A stretch of DNA of 64,000 nt, taken from assembly GCF_003105155.1 (NCBI RefSeq), contig NZ_QETK01000010.1:1-64000 (forward strand). The letters run 5' to 3'. The position numbers and the translations under genes were made by a program. The notes under the pieces are model-generated. The model searched no databases, was not told the DNA's origin, and worked only from the letters and a program-made list of their open reading frames with translations. Shown one piece after another: positions 26,074 through 34,763 of this stretch (position 1 is its first letter; each line of letters begins with the position of its first letter). The stretch comes from Pseudomonas sp. SDI. GTDB lineage: Bacteria > Pseudomonadota > Gammaproteobacteria > Pseudomonadales > Pseudomonadaceae.

Positions 26074-27262
26074 CGCGCAAGGCCTGGATGGGTTGAAGGC
26101 GGGCGGCAAGCAGTGCGGGGTGCAACCCGAAGAACACGCCGGTCAGCAATGCGCTGCCAAGACCCAGTGGCAGCGACGCAGGCGCCCAGGTAAACGCCCA
26201 GCCGGAAAATCCCACGAACAGTCGGGCCACACCGAGGCCGAGCATGGCCCCTAACACGGCACCGCTGCCGGACAACACCACGGCCTCTGCCAGAAACAGG
26301 TTCCTGATGTCCCGCGACTGTGCGCCCAGGGCCATGCGTACGCCGATTTCCCGGCGCCGTTCGCTCACGCTCATGAGCATGACGTTCATGATGCCGACGC
26401 CGCCGATCAGCAAGGCAATGCCGCCGAGCCCGGCCAGTAGGTAGGTAAAAGTGTCGGCCTGGCGGCTCAGCCCTTCCACGAGTTGCCGGGGAATCTGCAC
26501 CTCCACATCGTGGTGGTCGTTATCTGCTTGCAGGTGAGTTTTCAGGGCGCTTGCCGTGCTCGGCAGCGTCGATGACTCACTGGCCCAGGCAAGCACCAGG
26601 GCGATCTGCGGTGCGGGCTGGATTCTGCGCATGCCCTCCAGGGGCAGCAGAATCGATTCGTCCAGGTTGATCGGCAGCATCGGGTTGAACGGGTGGGCGG
26701 CGAGGATGCCGATCACGTCGAATACGTAGCCTTCAAGCTGTAGTTGGCTACCAAGGACGACATTCAGCTGGCGGGCCAGTTGCGCGCCGAGTACCACATA
26801 CGTTGCCTGCTGATCGAACGCGGTCAGGAAGCGTCCGCTGGCCATTCCCAGGTTCAATATCGGAAGGAGTTCAGCAGTGGTGCCGACAATAGCGGCATCT
26901 GCGCTCGACCCGCGAAGACGCACCGGCGCAGCATGTAAAGCAACCGGCGCCATGTAGCGAATGGCGGGAATGCTGTGCTTGAGGGCTGCCGTGTCCAGGC
27001 GCGGAGGGGGCGCTTGCGGATTGTCGGCTTGAATGCCGAACGAGGCGACCAGCAGCTGCGCGCCCAGCCCCTTGAAGGCTTCGACGGTCGCATTGGCGGC
27101 GCTGTTGCCAATGTTCAACAAGGCAATCACCGCCGCGCAACCGACGGCAACGCCGACCAGCGCCAGCACCGAACGCCGGCCGAGCAGTCGCAAGCTGTGC
27201 AGTGCTTCGAGCAGGTTCTGGCCTGCGCTCAGTGCTCGGAAGTTTTGCACAGACTCAGGCAC
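26066..27262 (-). CDS. MacB-type ABC permease (ATPase on separate gene)
   Basis: A 398-residue permease of the FtsX/MacB type. A first membrane helix (about residues 29-50) is followed by a large periplasmic domain of about 210 residues and three C-terminal helices containing the signature GIMNVMLMSVSERRREIGVRMALGA. The start is a GTG at 27262, overlapping the ATPase gene by eight bases. In E. coli the ATPase and permease are fused in MacB; here they are separate as in Lol/FtsEX-like and many Gram-positive systems. The mechanotransmission mechanism of the family pushes periplasmic substrates through TolC. Confidence 0.9.
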   Translation of the reverse strand: MPESVQNFRALSAGQNLLEALHSLRLLGRRSVLALVGVAVGCAAVIALLNIGNSAANATVEAFKGLGAQLLVASFGIQADNPQAPPPRLDTAALKHSIPAIRYMAPVALHAAPVRLRGSSADAAIVGTTAELLPILNLGMASGRFLTAFDQQATYVVLGAQLARQLNVVLGSQLQLEGYVFDVIGILAAHPFNPMLPINLDESILLPLEGMRRIQPAPQIALVLAWASESSTLPSTASALKTHLQADNDHHDVEVQIPRQLVEGLSRQADTFTYLLAGLGGIALLIGGVGIMNVMLMSVSERRREIGVRMALGAQSRDIRNLFLAEAVVLSGSGAVLGAMLGLGVARLFVGFSGWAFTWAPASLPLGLGSALLTGVFFGLHPALLAARLQPIQALRDD

Positions 27263-27965
27263 TTGCAGGCTCCTGCTTGGCGATCCGGCCGTCTTTCACC
27301 ACCAAGCAATGGTCCAGAGAACTGGCCAATTTCTGGTCGTGGGTGACCATGACCAGGGTTACGCCAGCGTCCCGATTTAGTTGCAGCAAAAGCGCCATGA
27401 CCTCGGCAGCAGTGGTGCTGTCGAGGTTCCCGGTGGGCTCGTCGGCGAGGATCAGTGCCGGTTCGCCGACCAGCGCTCGGGCAATGGCGACACGTTGACG
27501 TTGACCGCCGGACAGGTCGGCCGGTCGATGATGGCTGCGGGCGCTCAGGCCTACACGCTCCAGTTGCCGTCTGGCACGTGCGCAGGCTTCGCTGCGCGCA
27601 CAGCCGCGGTAGCGAAGTGGCAATGCCACGTTGTCCAGGGCGCTTAGGCGTGGCAGCAGGTTGAAGCTCTGGAAGATGAAGCCGATGAGACGATTGCGCA
27701 GGGTGGCGCGTTGGTCCGCGGTGGTTTTACCTATGTCGAAACCATCTAGCCGATAATGTCCTGAAGAAGCTCGATCAAGTAAGCCAATGATATTGAGCAG
27801 CGTACTTTTGCCTGAGCCAGAAGTGCCGACTATGGCATAGCTCTGGCCACGGGTTATGTTGAGCGAAATGTCGCTCAGTGTGGGTTGCGAATGATCGGCG
27901 ATGACGTAGGTGTGGCAGATGTTCTGAAGCGTAATTAAGTGGTTTTCGAAAGTATTATCCCGCAC
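27255..27965 (-). CDS. ABC transporter ATP-binding protein of the MacB/LolD group
   Basis: A 236-residue ATPase with Walker A GTSGSGKS, Q-loop FIFQSFNLLPRL, signature LSGGQRQRVAIARAL, Walker B LILADEPTGNLD and the switch His in MVTHD. The start is a GTG at 27965 with GGAGG five bases upstream. It is the first gene of the operon 27965-22796 and powers the permease encoded next. The preceding gene, paralogue 3, ends 84 bases upstream on the same strand, so it may be read into this operon. Confidence 0.93.
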   Translation of the reverse strand: MRDNTFENHLITLQNICHTYVIADHSQPTLSDISLNITRGQSYAIVGTSGSGKSTLLNIIGLLDRASSGHYRLDGFDIGKTTADQRATLRNRLIGFIFQSFNLLPRLSALDNVALPLRYRGCARSEACARARRQLERVGLSARSHHRPADLSGGQRQRVAIARALVGEPALILADEPTGNLDSTTAAEVMALLLQLNRDAGVTLVMVTHDQKLASSLDHCLVVKDGRIAKQEPASA

Positions 27966-28049
27966 ACAAGCCTCCGTGATATCCGGTGTGTTTATAAGTG
28001 CGCGGTTGTTTAGGTAAACGCCGCGCGATCGGGGTGATTGTGTTAAACG

Positions 28050-28868
28050 TTAATCGGTAGGTGGTGTGTCTGCACTTTTTTTGTTTGAGGGTGCTTTCGT
28101 TGGCTCGGTGTCGATTTGGTTCGCCTGGCCCGTCAACGATCCGTCTTCAAAAAAATCTTCTATTTTTGAAAATAGATTGTCTTTATCATCCTTCGTGTAG
28201 CTGGCTTGTTCAGCTGACTCGAAGCGAATTCTCTGCTGAAGCGTTGAAGCATAATTTTCAGGGTACTGTGCTTTCTCAAGCGCCGGTAGGCTCTGGTAGT
28301 GGGCTAGCAATTCACTGAAGAAAACTGTTTGCTTGCCGGTGGTATGAAATTCCTCATCAGCTGCTTGAAATACTTTACGGCGCCAAGCCTCTTCTTGATC
28401 ATGCGCTTCTGACCACGCCGCACGCCGCTCATTAATGGTAAAGCTACCGCTTTCATCATTGGTAATCAGTGATAGCTGCTCTCTGGACAAGCCTTTAAAC
28501 GGGTTTCTGCCGATGCCGTTTTCAAAGTCGGTTGCCTTACGAGCGCGATCGAGCAACTGAGGGTCGTCAGTATTGGGTATTTCGGCATCCTGGAGTGCTT
28601 TATTACTGGCACGGAGCAATTGCTCATTGACGCGTTTAGCCTTCTCCGCCAACCCCGCAAAATCCAGCCCTGCGTTCTGCGCCTCGGCCCGCGCCGCCGC
28701 ATTACTCAGTTGCTGAGCCAACGACGAAACCGATTCGCGGGTATCCGGGTAAGTAACGGCAGGGGCTGCCGGTTTGTCTTCAATCGACGAAGTGGGGGGG
28801 GGCTGGGTTTGCGTAACACTGGCGCTGTTCAGCGCGTTGCCGACACGTGAAGCATCAAAGGTGAGCAT
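28050..28868 (-). CDS. Hypothetical protein, paralogue 3 of 3 (MLTFDASRV family)
   Basis: A 272-residue member of the same family as 20655-21467 and 21760-22575, with the shared blocks SLAQQLSNAAARA, IPNTDDPQLLDRARKATDFE, NPFKGLSREQLSLI and DESGSFTINERRAAW. The C-terminal 60 residues are its own and are Lys/Asp/Ser-rich. No signal peptide or membrane segment. The ATG at 28868 has the conserved AAGGAAG ribosome site. It lies upstream of the ABC operon in the same direction. Function unknown; the flanking of an export operon by copies of one family suggests a shared role. Confidence 0.8.
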   Translation of the reverse strand: MLTFDASRVGNALNSASVTQTQPPPTSSIEDKPAAPAVTYPDTRESVSSLAQQLSNAAARAEAQNAGLDFAGLAEKAKRVNEQLLRASNKALQDAEIPNTDDPQLLDRARKATDFENGIGRNPFKGLSREQLSLITNDESGSFTINERRAAWSEAHDQEEAWRRKVFQAADEEFHTTGKQTVFFSELLAHYQSLPALEKAQYPENYASTLQQRIRFESAEQASYTKDDKDNLFSKIEDFFEDGSLTGQANQIDTEPTKAPSNKKSADTPPTD

Positions 28869-28903
28869 GACAATCTTCCTTAATCCGCGTGATAACCAGA
28901 TCA

Positions 28904-28915
28904 GGCATCCTTGCC
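28904..28915 (-). promoter_or_regulatory. Leader hairpin with CAAGGATG, candidate RsmA/CsrA site
   Basis: Third copy of the GGCAAGGATGCC hairpin, 35 bases before the ATG of paralogue 3. It is conserved although the surrounding leader has changed at several positions, which argues that the hairpin itself is under selection. Confidence 0.6.
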
Positions 28916-29064
28916 GTGCGATGTCGTTCATCATTGGCCCTATCGGCCAAGTAGTGGCGTACTTTAATTAAATTTTATTCGATGTAAAGGCAAGGCATAA
29001 AAGTTGATCCGAGGGCCAAATTTTTAAACATCAAATCGCTAAGCATGTTTATAAAATTCATCGC

Positions 29065-29544
29065 TTAGATATGTTTTTCCGACACCGGAATCAGCCGCGT
29101 CTGTTTCACCGCCTTGAACGAGAAGCTCGAATAGATCTCCTTCACCCCCGGTAAGGTTTGCAGCACCTCGCGGGCAAACTCGCCGAACGATTCCAGGTCC
29201 CGCGCGAGGATCTCCAGCAGGAAGTCGTAGCGCCCGGAAATGTTGTGGCAGGCGACAATCTCCGGGATCTCCATCAGCCGCTGTTCGAACGCCCGCGCCA
29301 TCTCCTTGGTGTGCGAGTCCATCATGATGCTGACGAAGGCCGTGACCCCGAAGCCCAGCGCTTTGGGGGAAAGGATGGCCTGATAGCCCGTGATGTAGCC
29401 CGCTTCCTCCAGCAGCTTCACCCGCCGCCAGCACGGCGAGGTGGTTAGCGCGACAGTGTCGGCCAGTTCGGAAACAGTCAGCCGGGCGTTGTCCTGCAAG
29501 GCGGCGAGCAGGGCGCGGTCGGTACGGTCGATGCTGCTAGGCAT
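29065..29544 (-). CDS. mdeR: Lrp/AsnC family regulator, probable activator of methionine gamma-lyase
   Basis: A 159-residue Lrp-type regulator: winged HTH at residues 5-60 (DRTDRALLAALQDNARLTVSELA; TSPCWRRVKLLEEAGYI) and a C-terminal RAM domain. It is divergent from mdeA across 127 bases, which is the arrangement described for mdeR in P. putida, so I use that name. The RAM domain probably senses methionine or a related amino acid. The DNA between 28935 and 29064 downstream of it is AT-rich and empty. Confidence 0.82.
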   Translation of the reverse strand: MPSSIDRTDRALLAALQDNARLTVSELADTVALTTSPCWRRVKLLEEAGYITGYQAILSPKALGFGVTAFVSIMMDSHTKEMARAFEQRLMEIPEIVACHNISGRYDFLLEILARDLESFGEFAREVLQTLPGVKEIYSSFSFKAVKQTRLIPVSEKHI

Positions 29545-29671
29545 GATTTGCCCTCGTTAACCTGGATTTATTGTTTTTATGTCAATAACCCGTAGAAACA
29601 CCGGGCATATTTGGAAAAATTTGAGGTGTGCGAAGGCATAAGCTTATAACAAACCACAAGAGGCTGTTGTT

Positions 29672-30868
29672 ATGAGCGGCTCTACCAAGCAAACAGGATT
29701 TGCAACCCGTGCCATCCACCATGGTTACGACCCACTGGCACACGGAGGTGCACTGGTACCGCCGATCTACCAGAGTGCAACCTTCGCCTTCCCCACCGTG
29801 GAATACGGCGCTGCGTGTTTTGCCGGCGAAGAAGCCGGGCATTTCTACAGCCGGATCTCCAACCCCACCCTGAACCTGCTCGAACAACGCATCGCCTCGC
29901 TGGAAAACGGCGAAGCGGCACTGGCGCTGGCCTCGGGCATGGGCGCCATCACTTCGACGCTATGGACGCTACTGCGCCCCGGTGACGAGATCTTGCTCGG
30001 CAGCACCCTGTATGGCTGCACCTTTGCCTTTCTGCACCACGGCATCGGCGAGTTCGGGGTGAAGATCAAGCACGTCGACATGGCCGACCTGGCCGCCGTC
30101 GAAGCGGCCATCTCGCCGGCCACCCGGGTGATCTACTTCGAATCCCCGGCCAACCCGAACATGCACCTGGCCGATATTGCCGGGGTGGCAAGCATTGCCC
30201 ATCGGCACAATGCCCTGTTGGTGGTCGACAACACCTATTGCACGCCGTACCTGCAACGCCCGCTGGAACTGGGCGCGGACCTGGTGGTGCACTCGGCCAC
30301 CAAGTACCTCAGCGGCCACGGCGACATCACTGCGGGCCTGGTGGTCGGCGCCAAGGCGCTGGTCGACCGGATCCGTCTCGAAGGCCTGAAGGACATGACC
30401 GGCTCGGTGCTGTCGCCGCACGATGCGTCGCTGCTGATGCGCGGCATGAAAACCCTCAACCTGCGCATGGACCGCCACTGTGCCAGTGCGCAGCAACTGG
30501 CCGAGTTCCTCGCCCGGCAGCCCGAGGTCGAGCTGATTCATTACCCCGGCCTGGCGAACTTCCCGCAATACGCCTTGGCGCAGCGGCAGATGAGCCAACC
30601 CGGCGGGATGATCGCTTTCGAACTCAAGGGCGGCATCAGCGCCGGCCGCCGCTTCATGAATGCCCTGCAACTGTTCAGCCGCGCCGTCAGTCTGGGCGAC
30701 GCCGAATCGCTGGCGCAGCACCCGGCGAGCATGACCCATTCCAGCTATACCCCAGAAGAGCGTGCCCATTACGGCATCTCCGAAGGGTTGGTGCGCTTGT
30801 CGGTGGGGCTGGAGGATTTCGCCGACCTGCTCGCCGATGTGCAACAGGCGCTCAAGGCGAGCGCCTGA
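29672..30868 (+). CDS. mdeA: L-methionine gamma-lyase
   Basis: A 398-residue PLP enzyme of the Cys/Met metabolism family, equal in length to P. putida MdeA and closely similar as I remember that sequence. The PLP lysine is Lys211 in SATKYLSGHGD; Cys116 in LYGCTF, the residue that marks true methionine gamma-lyases, is present, as are the FYSRISNP and VVDNTY motifs. It splits methionine into methanethiol, 2-oxobutyrate and ammonia in the cytoplasm. The E1-type dehydrogenase gene for the oxo-acid product follows after 25 bases. Confidence 0.93.
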   Translation: MSGSTKQTGFATRAIHHGYDPLAHGGALVPPIYQSATFAFPTVEYGAACFAGEEAGHFYSRISNPTLNLLEQRIASLENGEAALALASGMGAITSTLWTLLRPGDEILLGSTLYGCTFAFLHHGIGEFGVKIKHVDMADLAAVEAAISPATRVIYFESPANPNMHLADIAGVASIAHRHNALLVVDNTYCTPYLQRPLELGADLVVHSATKYLSGHGDITAGLVVGAKALVDRIRLEGLKDMTGSVLSPHDASLLMRGMKTLNLRMDRHCASAQQLAEFLARQPEVELIHYPGLANFPQYALAQRQMSQPGGMIAFELKGGISAGRRFMNALQLFSRAVSLGDAESLAQHPASMTHSSYTPEERAHYGISEGLVRLSVGLEDFADLLADVQQALKASA

Positions 30869-30893
30869 AACCGACAGGGAGGGGGGCAAGGCA

Positions 30894-33560
30894 ATGGTGG
30901 CAATGATGAACCGGGTGCCGGACAACGGCGTCGATGGCGACAGCGATCCCGGCGAAACCGCCGAATGGCTCGACGCGCTGGACTCGACCTTGCAGCACTG
31001 CGGCGCCGAACGCGCACGTTTTCTGCTGGAGCAACTGCAGGCACATGCCCGCGAGCTGGGCATCGAACGTGGTACGCCGGCCTATTCGGCGTACCGTAAC
31101 ACCTTGTCGGTGGAACAACAGGGCGCCTACCCCGGCGATCTCGAGCTTGAAGAGCGCATCACCAGCCTGCTGCGCTGGAACGCCCTGGCCATGGTGGTAC
31201 GGGCGAACCACGCCTATGGCGACCTCGGCGGGCACATCGCCAGTTACGCTTCGGCGGCGGAAATCTTCGAAGTCGGCTTCCAGCATTTCTTTCGCGGCGA
31301 CAGCGGCGGCGCCCAGCGTGACGCCGACCTGGTGTTCTTCCAGCCGCACTCGGCGCCGGGCATTTATGCCCGAGCCTTCCTCGAAGGGCGCCTGAGCGAG
31401 GCGCAGTTGGCCCGTTATCGGCAGGAGGTCGGCGGTGGCGGGCTGTGCTCGTATCCGCACCCGTGGCTGATGCCGACGTTCTGGCAGTTCCCCACCGGCT
31501 CGATGGGTATCGGTCCGTTGAATGCGGTGTATCAGGCACGCTTCATGCGCTACCTGCAGCATCGCGGTCTGGCCGACACCAGCCAGCGGCATGTGTGGGG
31601 CGTGTTCGGCGATGGCGAGATGGACGAGCCGGAATCGATCGCCGGGCTGACCCTGGCCGCCCGCGAGCAACTGGACAACCTGACCTTCATCGTCAACTGC
31701 AACCTGCAACGCCTGGACGGGCCGGTACGCGGCAACGGCCAGATCATCCAGGAGCTGGAAGCGCTGTTCAGTGGCGCCGGCTGGAACGTGATCAAGGTGC
31801 TCTGGGGCTCGGAGTGGGACGCGCTGTTCGCCCGCGACAGCGAGCATGTGCTGCTGCGTCAGCTGGCGGCGACCCCCGATGGCCAGTTTCAGACCCTCGG
31901 GGCCAACGACGGCGCTTACAACCTCGAACACTTCTTCAATCAGCAGCCGGCGTTGCAGCGCCTGGTCGAGCACATGAGCTCGGCCGAGATCAACGCGCTC
32001 AAGCGCGGTGGTCACGATTTTCGCAAGTTGTACGCCGCCTTTGCCGCCGCCCGCGCGTGCAAGGGCCGGCCGACGGTGATTCTGGCCAAGACCAAGAAGG
32101 GTTACGGCATGAGCGCAGCCGGCGAGTCGCGGATGACCGCGCACCAGGCGAAGAAGCTCGATGTACAGGCCTTGCTGGCGTTCCGCGACCGATTCCATCT
32201 GCCGCTGAGCGACGCACAGGTCGAAGCTCTGACGTTCTATCGCCCGGCCGATGATAGCGCCGAGATGCGCTACCTGCGCGAGCGCCGCGCGGCCCTGGGC
32301 GGCACGCTGCCGTTACGCCGGGCCGAGGCGCGGCCGATTGCGGTGCCGGCGCTGGAGACAATTGGCGGCTTTGCGCTGCAGGCTGCTGGCAAGGAAATGT
32401 CCACCACCATGGCTGCGGTGCGCATGCTCGCGGCCTGGCTGAAGGCGCCGGAGTTGGGCCCGCGGGTGGTGCCGATCGTTGCCGACGAGGCGCGCACCTT
32501 CGGCATGGCCAGCCTGTTCCGGCAGATCGGCATCTACTCGCCGCAGGGCCAGCGCTATGAGCCGGAAGACGCCAGTTCGCTGCTGTCCTACAAGGAGGCG
32601 CGCGACGGGCAGTTGCTCGAAGAAGGCATCACCGAGGCCGGGGCGATTTCTTCCTGGGTGGCGGCGGCCACGTCCTATGCGGTGCACGGCGAGCCGATGC
32701 TGCCGGTGTACATCTATTACTCGATGTTCGGCTTCCAGCGCGTCGGCGACCTGATCTGGGCGGCGGCCGACCAGCGTGCCCGCGGGCTGTTGCTGGGCGC
32801 GACCGCCGGGCGCACCACCCTGGGTGGCGAAGGCTTGCAACATCAGGACGGTTCGAGCCTGGTGATGGCGGCAACGGTACCGAACTGCCGGGCCTGGGAG
32901 CCGTGCTTTGCCGGCGAGCTGGCGGTGATTCTGGCGTATGCGTCGCGGCGCCTGCTGGTCGAGCAGCAGGACGAGTTCCACTACGTGGCGGTGATGAACG
33001 AAAGTTATCCACATCCGTCGTTGCCCGAGGCGCTGCACGATGACGTGTTGCGTGGCATGTATCGCTATGGCCGGCAGCAGGCGGCGCAGCCACGCGGACG
33101 GGTGCGGCTGCTTGGCTCCGGGGCGATTTTGCGCGAGGTGATTGCCGCGGCCGGGCTGCTGGCGACGGACTGGGGCATCGACAGCGAGGTGTTCAGTGTC
33201 ACCAGTTTCAGCGAGCTGGCGCGTGACGCGCGGGATGCGCAGCGGGCAGCGCGGGTCGGGCAGGTGCAGGTCAGTCATGTAGAGCGGATGCTCGGCGGTG
33301 CGCTGCCAGTGATTGCGGCAACGGACTATGTGCGGGCCTGGCCGCAGTTGATCGCCGAGTACCTGCAGGCGCCGTATGTGACGCTGGGCACCGATGGTTT
33401 CGGGCGCAGCGATACGCGGCAGCAGTTGCGGGCGTTCTTTGAAGTGGATCGGTTCAGTATCGTGCTGGCGGCGTTGCAGCAGGTGGTGCCGCGGGGGGTG
33501 CTGCTGGGGGCGGTGGGGCGGTATTCGCCAAAGGCGGGGATGGCGCCTTGGTATGCCTGA
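30894..33560 (+). CDS. mdeB: Homodimeric 2-oxo acid dehydrogenase E1 component
   Basis: An 888-residue thiamine-diphosphate E1 protein of the AceE type. The ThDP motif begins GDGEMDEPES, and the conserved YQARFMRYLQHRG, AKTKKGYGMS and LLGATAGRTTLGGEGLQHQDG regions are visible. The ATG at 30894 follows a strong AGGGAGGGGGG site. It is placed directly after mdeA, as described for mdeB of P. putida, so its substrate is inferred to be 2-oxobutyrate from methionine. No dedicated E2/E3 genes are nearby; it would have to use those of the housekeeping complex. Confidence 0.9.
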   Translation: MVAMMNRVPDNGVDGDSDPGETAEWLDALDSTLQHCGAERARFLLEQLQAHARELGIERGTPAYSAYRNTLSVEQQGAYPGDLELEERITSLLRWNALAMVVRANHAYGDLGGHIASYASAAEIFEVGFQHFFRGDSGGAQRDADLVFFQPHSAPGIYARAFLEGRLSEAQLARYRQEVGGGGLCSYPHPWLMPTFWQFPTGSMGIGPLNAVYQARFMRYLQHRGLADTSQRHVWGVFGDGEMDEPESIAGLTLAAREQLDNLTFIVNCNLQRLDGPVRGNGQIIQELEALFSGAGWNVIKVLWGSEWDALFARDSEHVLLRQLAATPDGQFQTLGANDGAYNLEHFFNQQPALQRLVEHMSSAEINALKRGGHDFRKLYAAFAAARACKGRPTVILAKTKKGYGMSAAGESRMTAHQAKKLDVQALLAFRDRFHLPLSDAQVEALTFYRPADDSAEMRYLRERRAALGGTLPLRRAEARPIAVPALETIGGFALQAAGKEMSTTMAAVRMLAAWLKAPELGPRVVPIVADEARTFGMASLFRQIGIYSPQGQRYEPEDASSLLSYKEARDGQLLEEGITEAGAISSWVAAATSYAVHGEPMLPVYIYYSMFGFQRVGDLIWAAADQRARGLLLGATAGRTTLGGEGLQHQDGSSLVMAATVPNCRAWEPCFAGELAVILAYASRRLLVEQQDEFHYVAVMNESYPHPSLPEALHDDVLRGMYRYGRQQAAQPRGRVRLLGSGAILREVIAAAGLLATDWGIDSEVFSVTSFSELARDARDAQRAARVGQVQVSHVERMLGGALPVIAATDYVRAWPQLIAEYLQAPYVTLGTDGFGRSDTRQQLRAFFEVDRFSIVLAALQQVVPRGVLLGAVGRYSPKAGMAPWYA

Positions 33561-33579
33561 ACCCCCGCGTTGGATTCAA

Positions 33580-33636
33580 TCGCCGGATGAGCGCGCTGGT
33601 GGGCGCGGCGATGCGGCGACCCGCCTCGTCCGGCGA
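33580..33636. terminator. Inverted repeat between convergent mdeB and nadC
   Basis: The arms TCGCCGGATGAG (33580-33591) and CTCGTCCGGCGA (33625-33636) pair with one mismatch over twelve bases around a G/C-rich loop. The element sits in the 84-base gap between two convergent genes and could end both transcripts or be a REP-type repeat. No U-run follows. Confidence 0.55.
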
Positions 33637-33644
33637 TGAGGCCC

Positions 33645-34493
33645 TCAGAGGCTCAAGCGCATCGACAGGTCCACTGCCTTCACGTCCTTGGTCATCGCCC
33701 CGATCGAGATGTAATCCACCCCGGTCTCGGCAATCACCCGCAAGGTGCTTTCATTCACCCCGCCGCTGGCCTCCAGCTTTGCCTTGCCGGCATTCAGCCG
33801 CACCGCTTCGCGCATTTCCTCCAGGCTCAGCTCGTCGAGCATGATGATGTCGGCGCCGGCTGCCAGCGCTTGCTGCAACTCGTCCAGGCTCTCCACCTCG
33901 ACTTCCACCGGCTTGCCTGGGGCAATCTTGCGCGCCGCGGTGATCGCTTCGGCAATCCCGCCACTGGCGGCAATGTGGTTTTCCTTGATCAGGAACGCAT
34001 CGTACAAACCGATCCGGTGGTTATGGCAGCCGCCGCAGGTCACCGCGTACTTCTGCGCCAGGCGCAATCCCGGCAGGGTCTTGCGCGTGTCGAGCAGTTT
34101 CACCTGGGTACCGTTGACCATGTCTGCCAGCGCCTGCGCCCGCGTCGCCACCCCGGAGAGCAGTTGCAGGAAGTTCAGCGCACTGCGCTCGCCGGTCAGC
34201 AGCGAGCGTGCCGGCCCTTCCAGGTGGAACAGCGCTTGATTGGCCTTGGCCTTGTCGCCATCGCCGACCTGCCAGTGCACCGCCACGCGCGGGTCGAGCT
34301 GACGGAACACCGCATCCACCCAGGCGGTGCCGGCAATCACGCAGTCGTCGCGGGTGATGATGGTGGCCTTGGCCAGGCGCTCGGCCGGGATCAATTGGGC
34401 GGTGATGTCACCGCTGCCAACGTCCTCGAGCAACGCACGGCGCACGTTGGCTTCGATTTCGGCAGTCAGGTCGGCAAGGCGTAGGTTCGGCAT
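33645..34493 (-). CDS. nadC: Nicotinate-nucleotide pyrophosphorylase (carboxylating)
   Basis: A 282-residue quinolinate phosphoribosyltransferase. It shows [10 protein letters not shown] at the N-terminus, the [15 protein letters not shown] segment with catalytic Arg/Lys, [20 protein letters not shown] and the C-terminal SGGVN and SIGAMTK phosphate-binding loops. It joins quinolinate and PRPP to give nicotinate mononucleotide in NAD synthesis. The ATG at 34493 fits the family; the upstream four codons to 34505 are less likely. It is divergent from the DUF1631 gene across 270 bases with no further gene. Confidence 0.95.
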   Translation of the reverse strand: MPNLRLADLTAEIEANVRRALLEDVGSGDITAQLIPAERLAKATIITRDDCVIAGTAWVDAVFRQLDPRVAVHWQVGDGDKAKANQALFHLEGPARSLLTGERSALNFLQLLSGVATRAQALADMVNGTQVKLLDTRKTLPGLRLAQKYAVTCGGCHNHRIGLYDAFLIKENHIAASGGIAEAITAARKIAPGKPVEVEVESLDELQQALAAGADIIMLDELSLEEMREAVRLNAGKAKLEASGGVNESTLRVIAETGVDYISIGAMTKDVKAVDLSMRLSL

Positions 34494-34763
34494 GGTCGGC
34501 TCCACAAGCTAAGTGGCCGGGATTATAGGGCAGGGTGGGGCGCACATGCAGCAAGCAGCGCACGTGCCCCGGCGCATTGCACCTTTGGTCGGGCCGAAGG
34601 AGCTTTTATCGCGGACGGCGGTCTACCCCTGGCACTGCGCGTTGTCGACGAAATGCCGGCTGGCGGGTCCGACTGTTTTACAAGATAATGCGCGCCCAGT
34701 AATTGGCGTCATCACTTTGACGATAAGCCGAATCATCGCTTTTTACCCTGCAAGGAGACCGGG

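Noticed and set aside
20655..28868. The three 270-aa paralogues as substrates of the MacAB-TolC system
   Set aside because: MacB-type pumps take substrates from the periplasm, and the paralogues have no signal peptide; only the 152-aa secreted protein fits as cargo.
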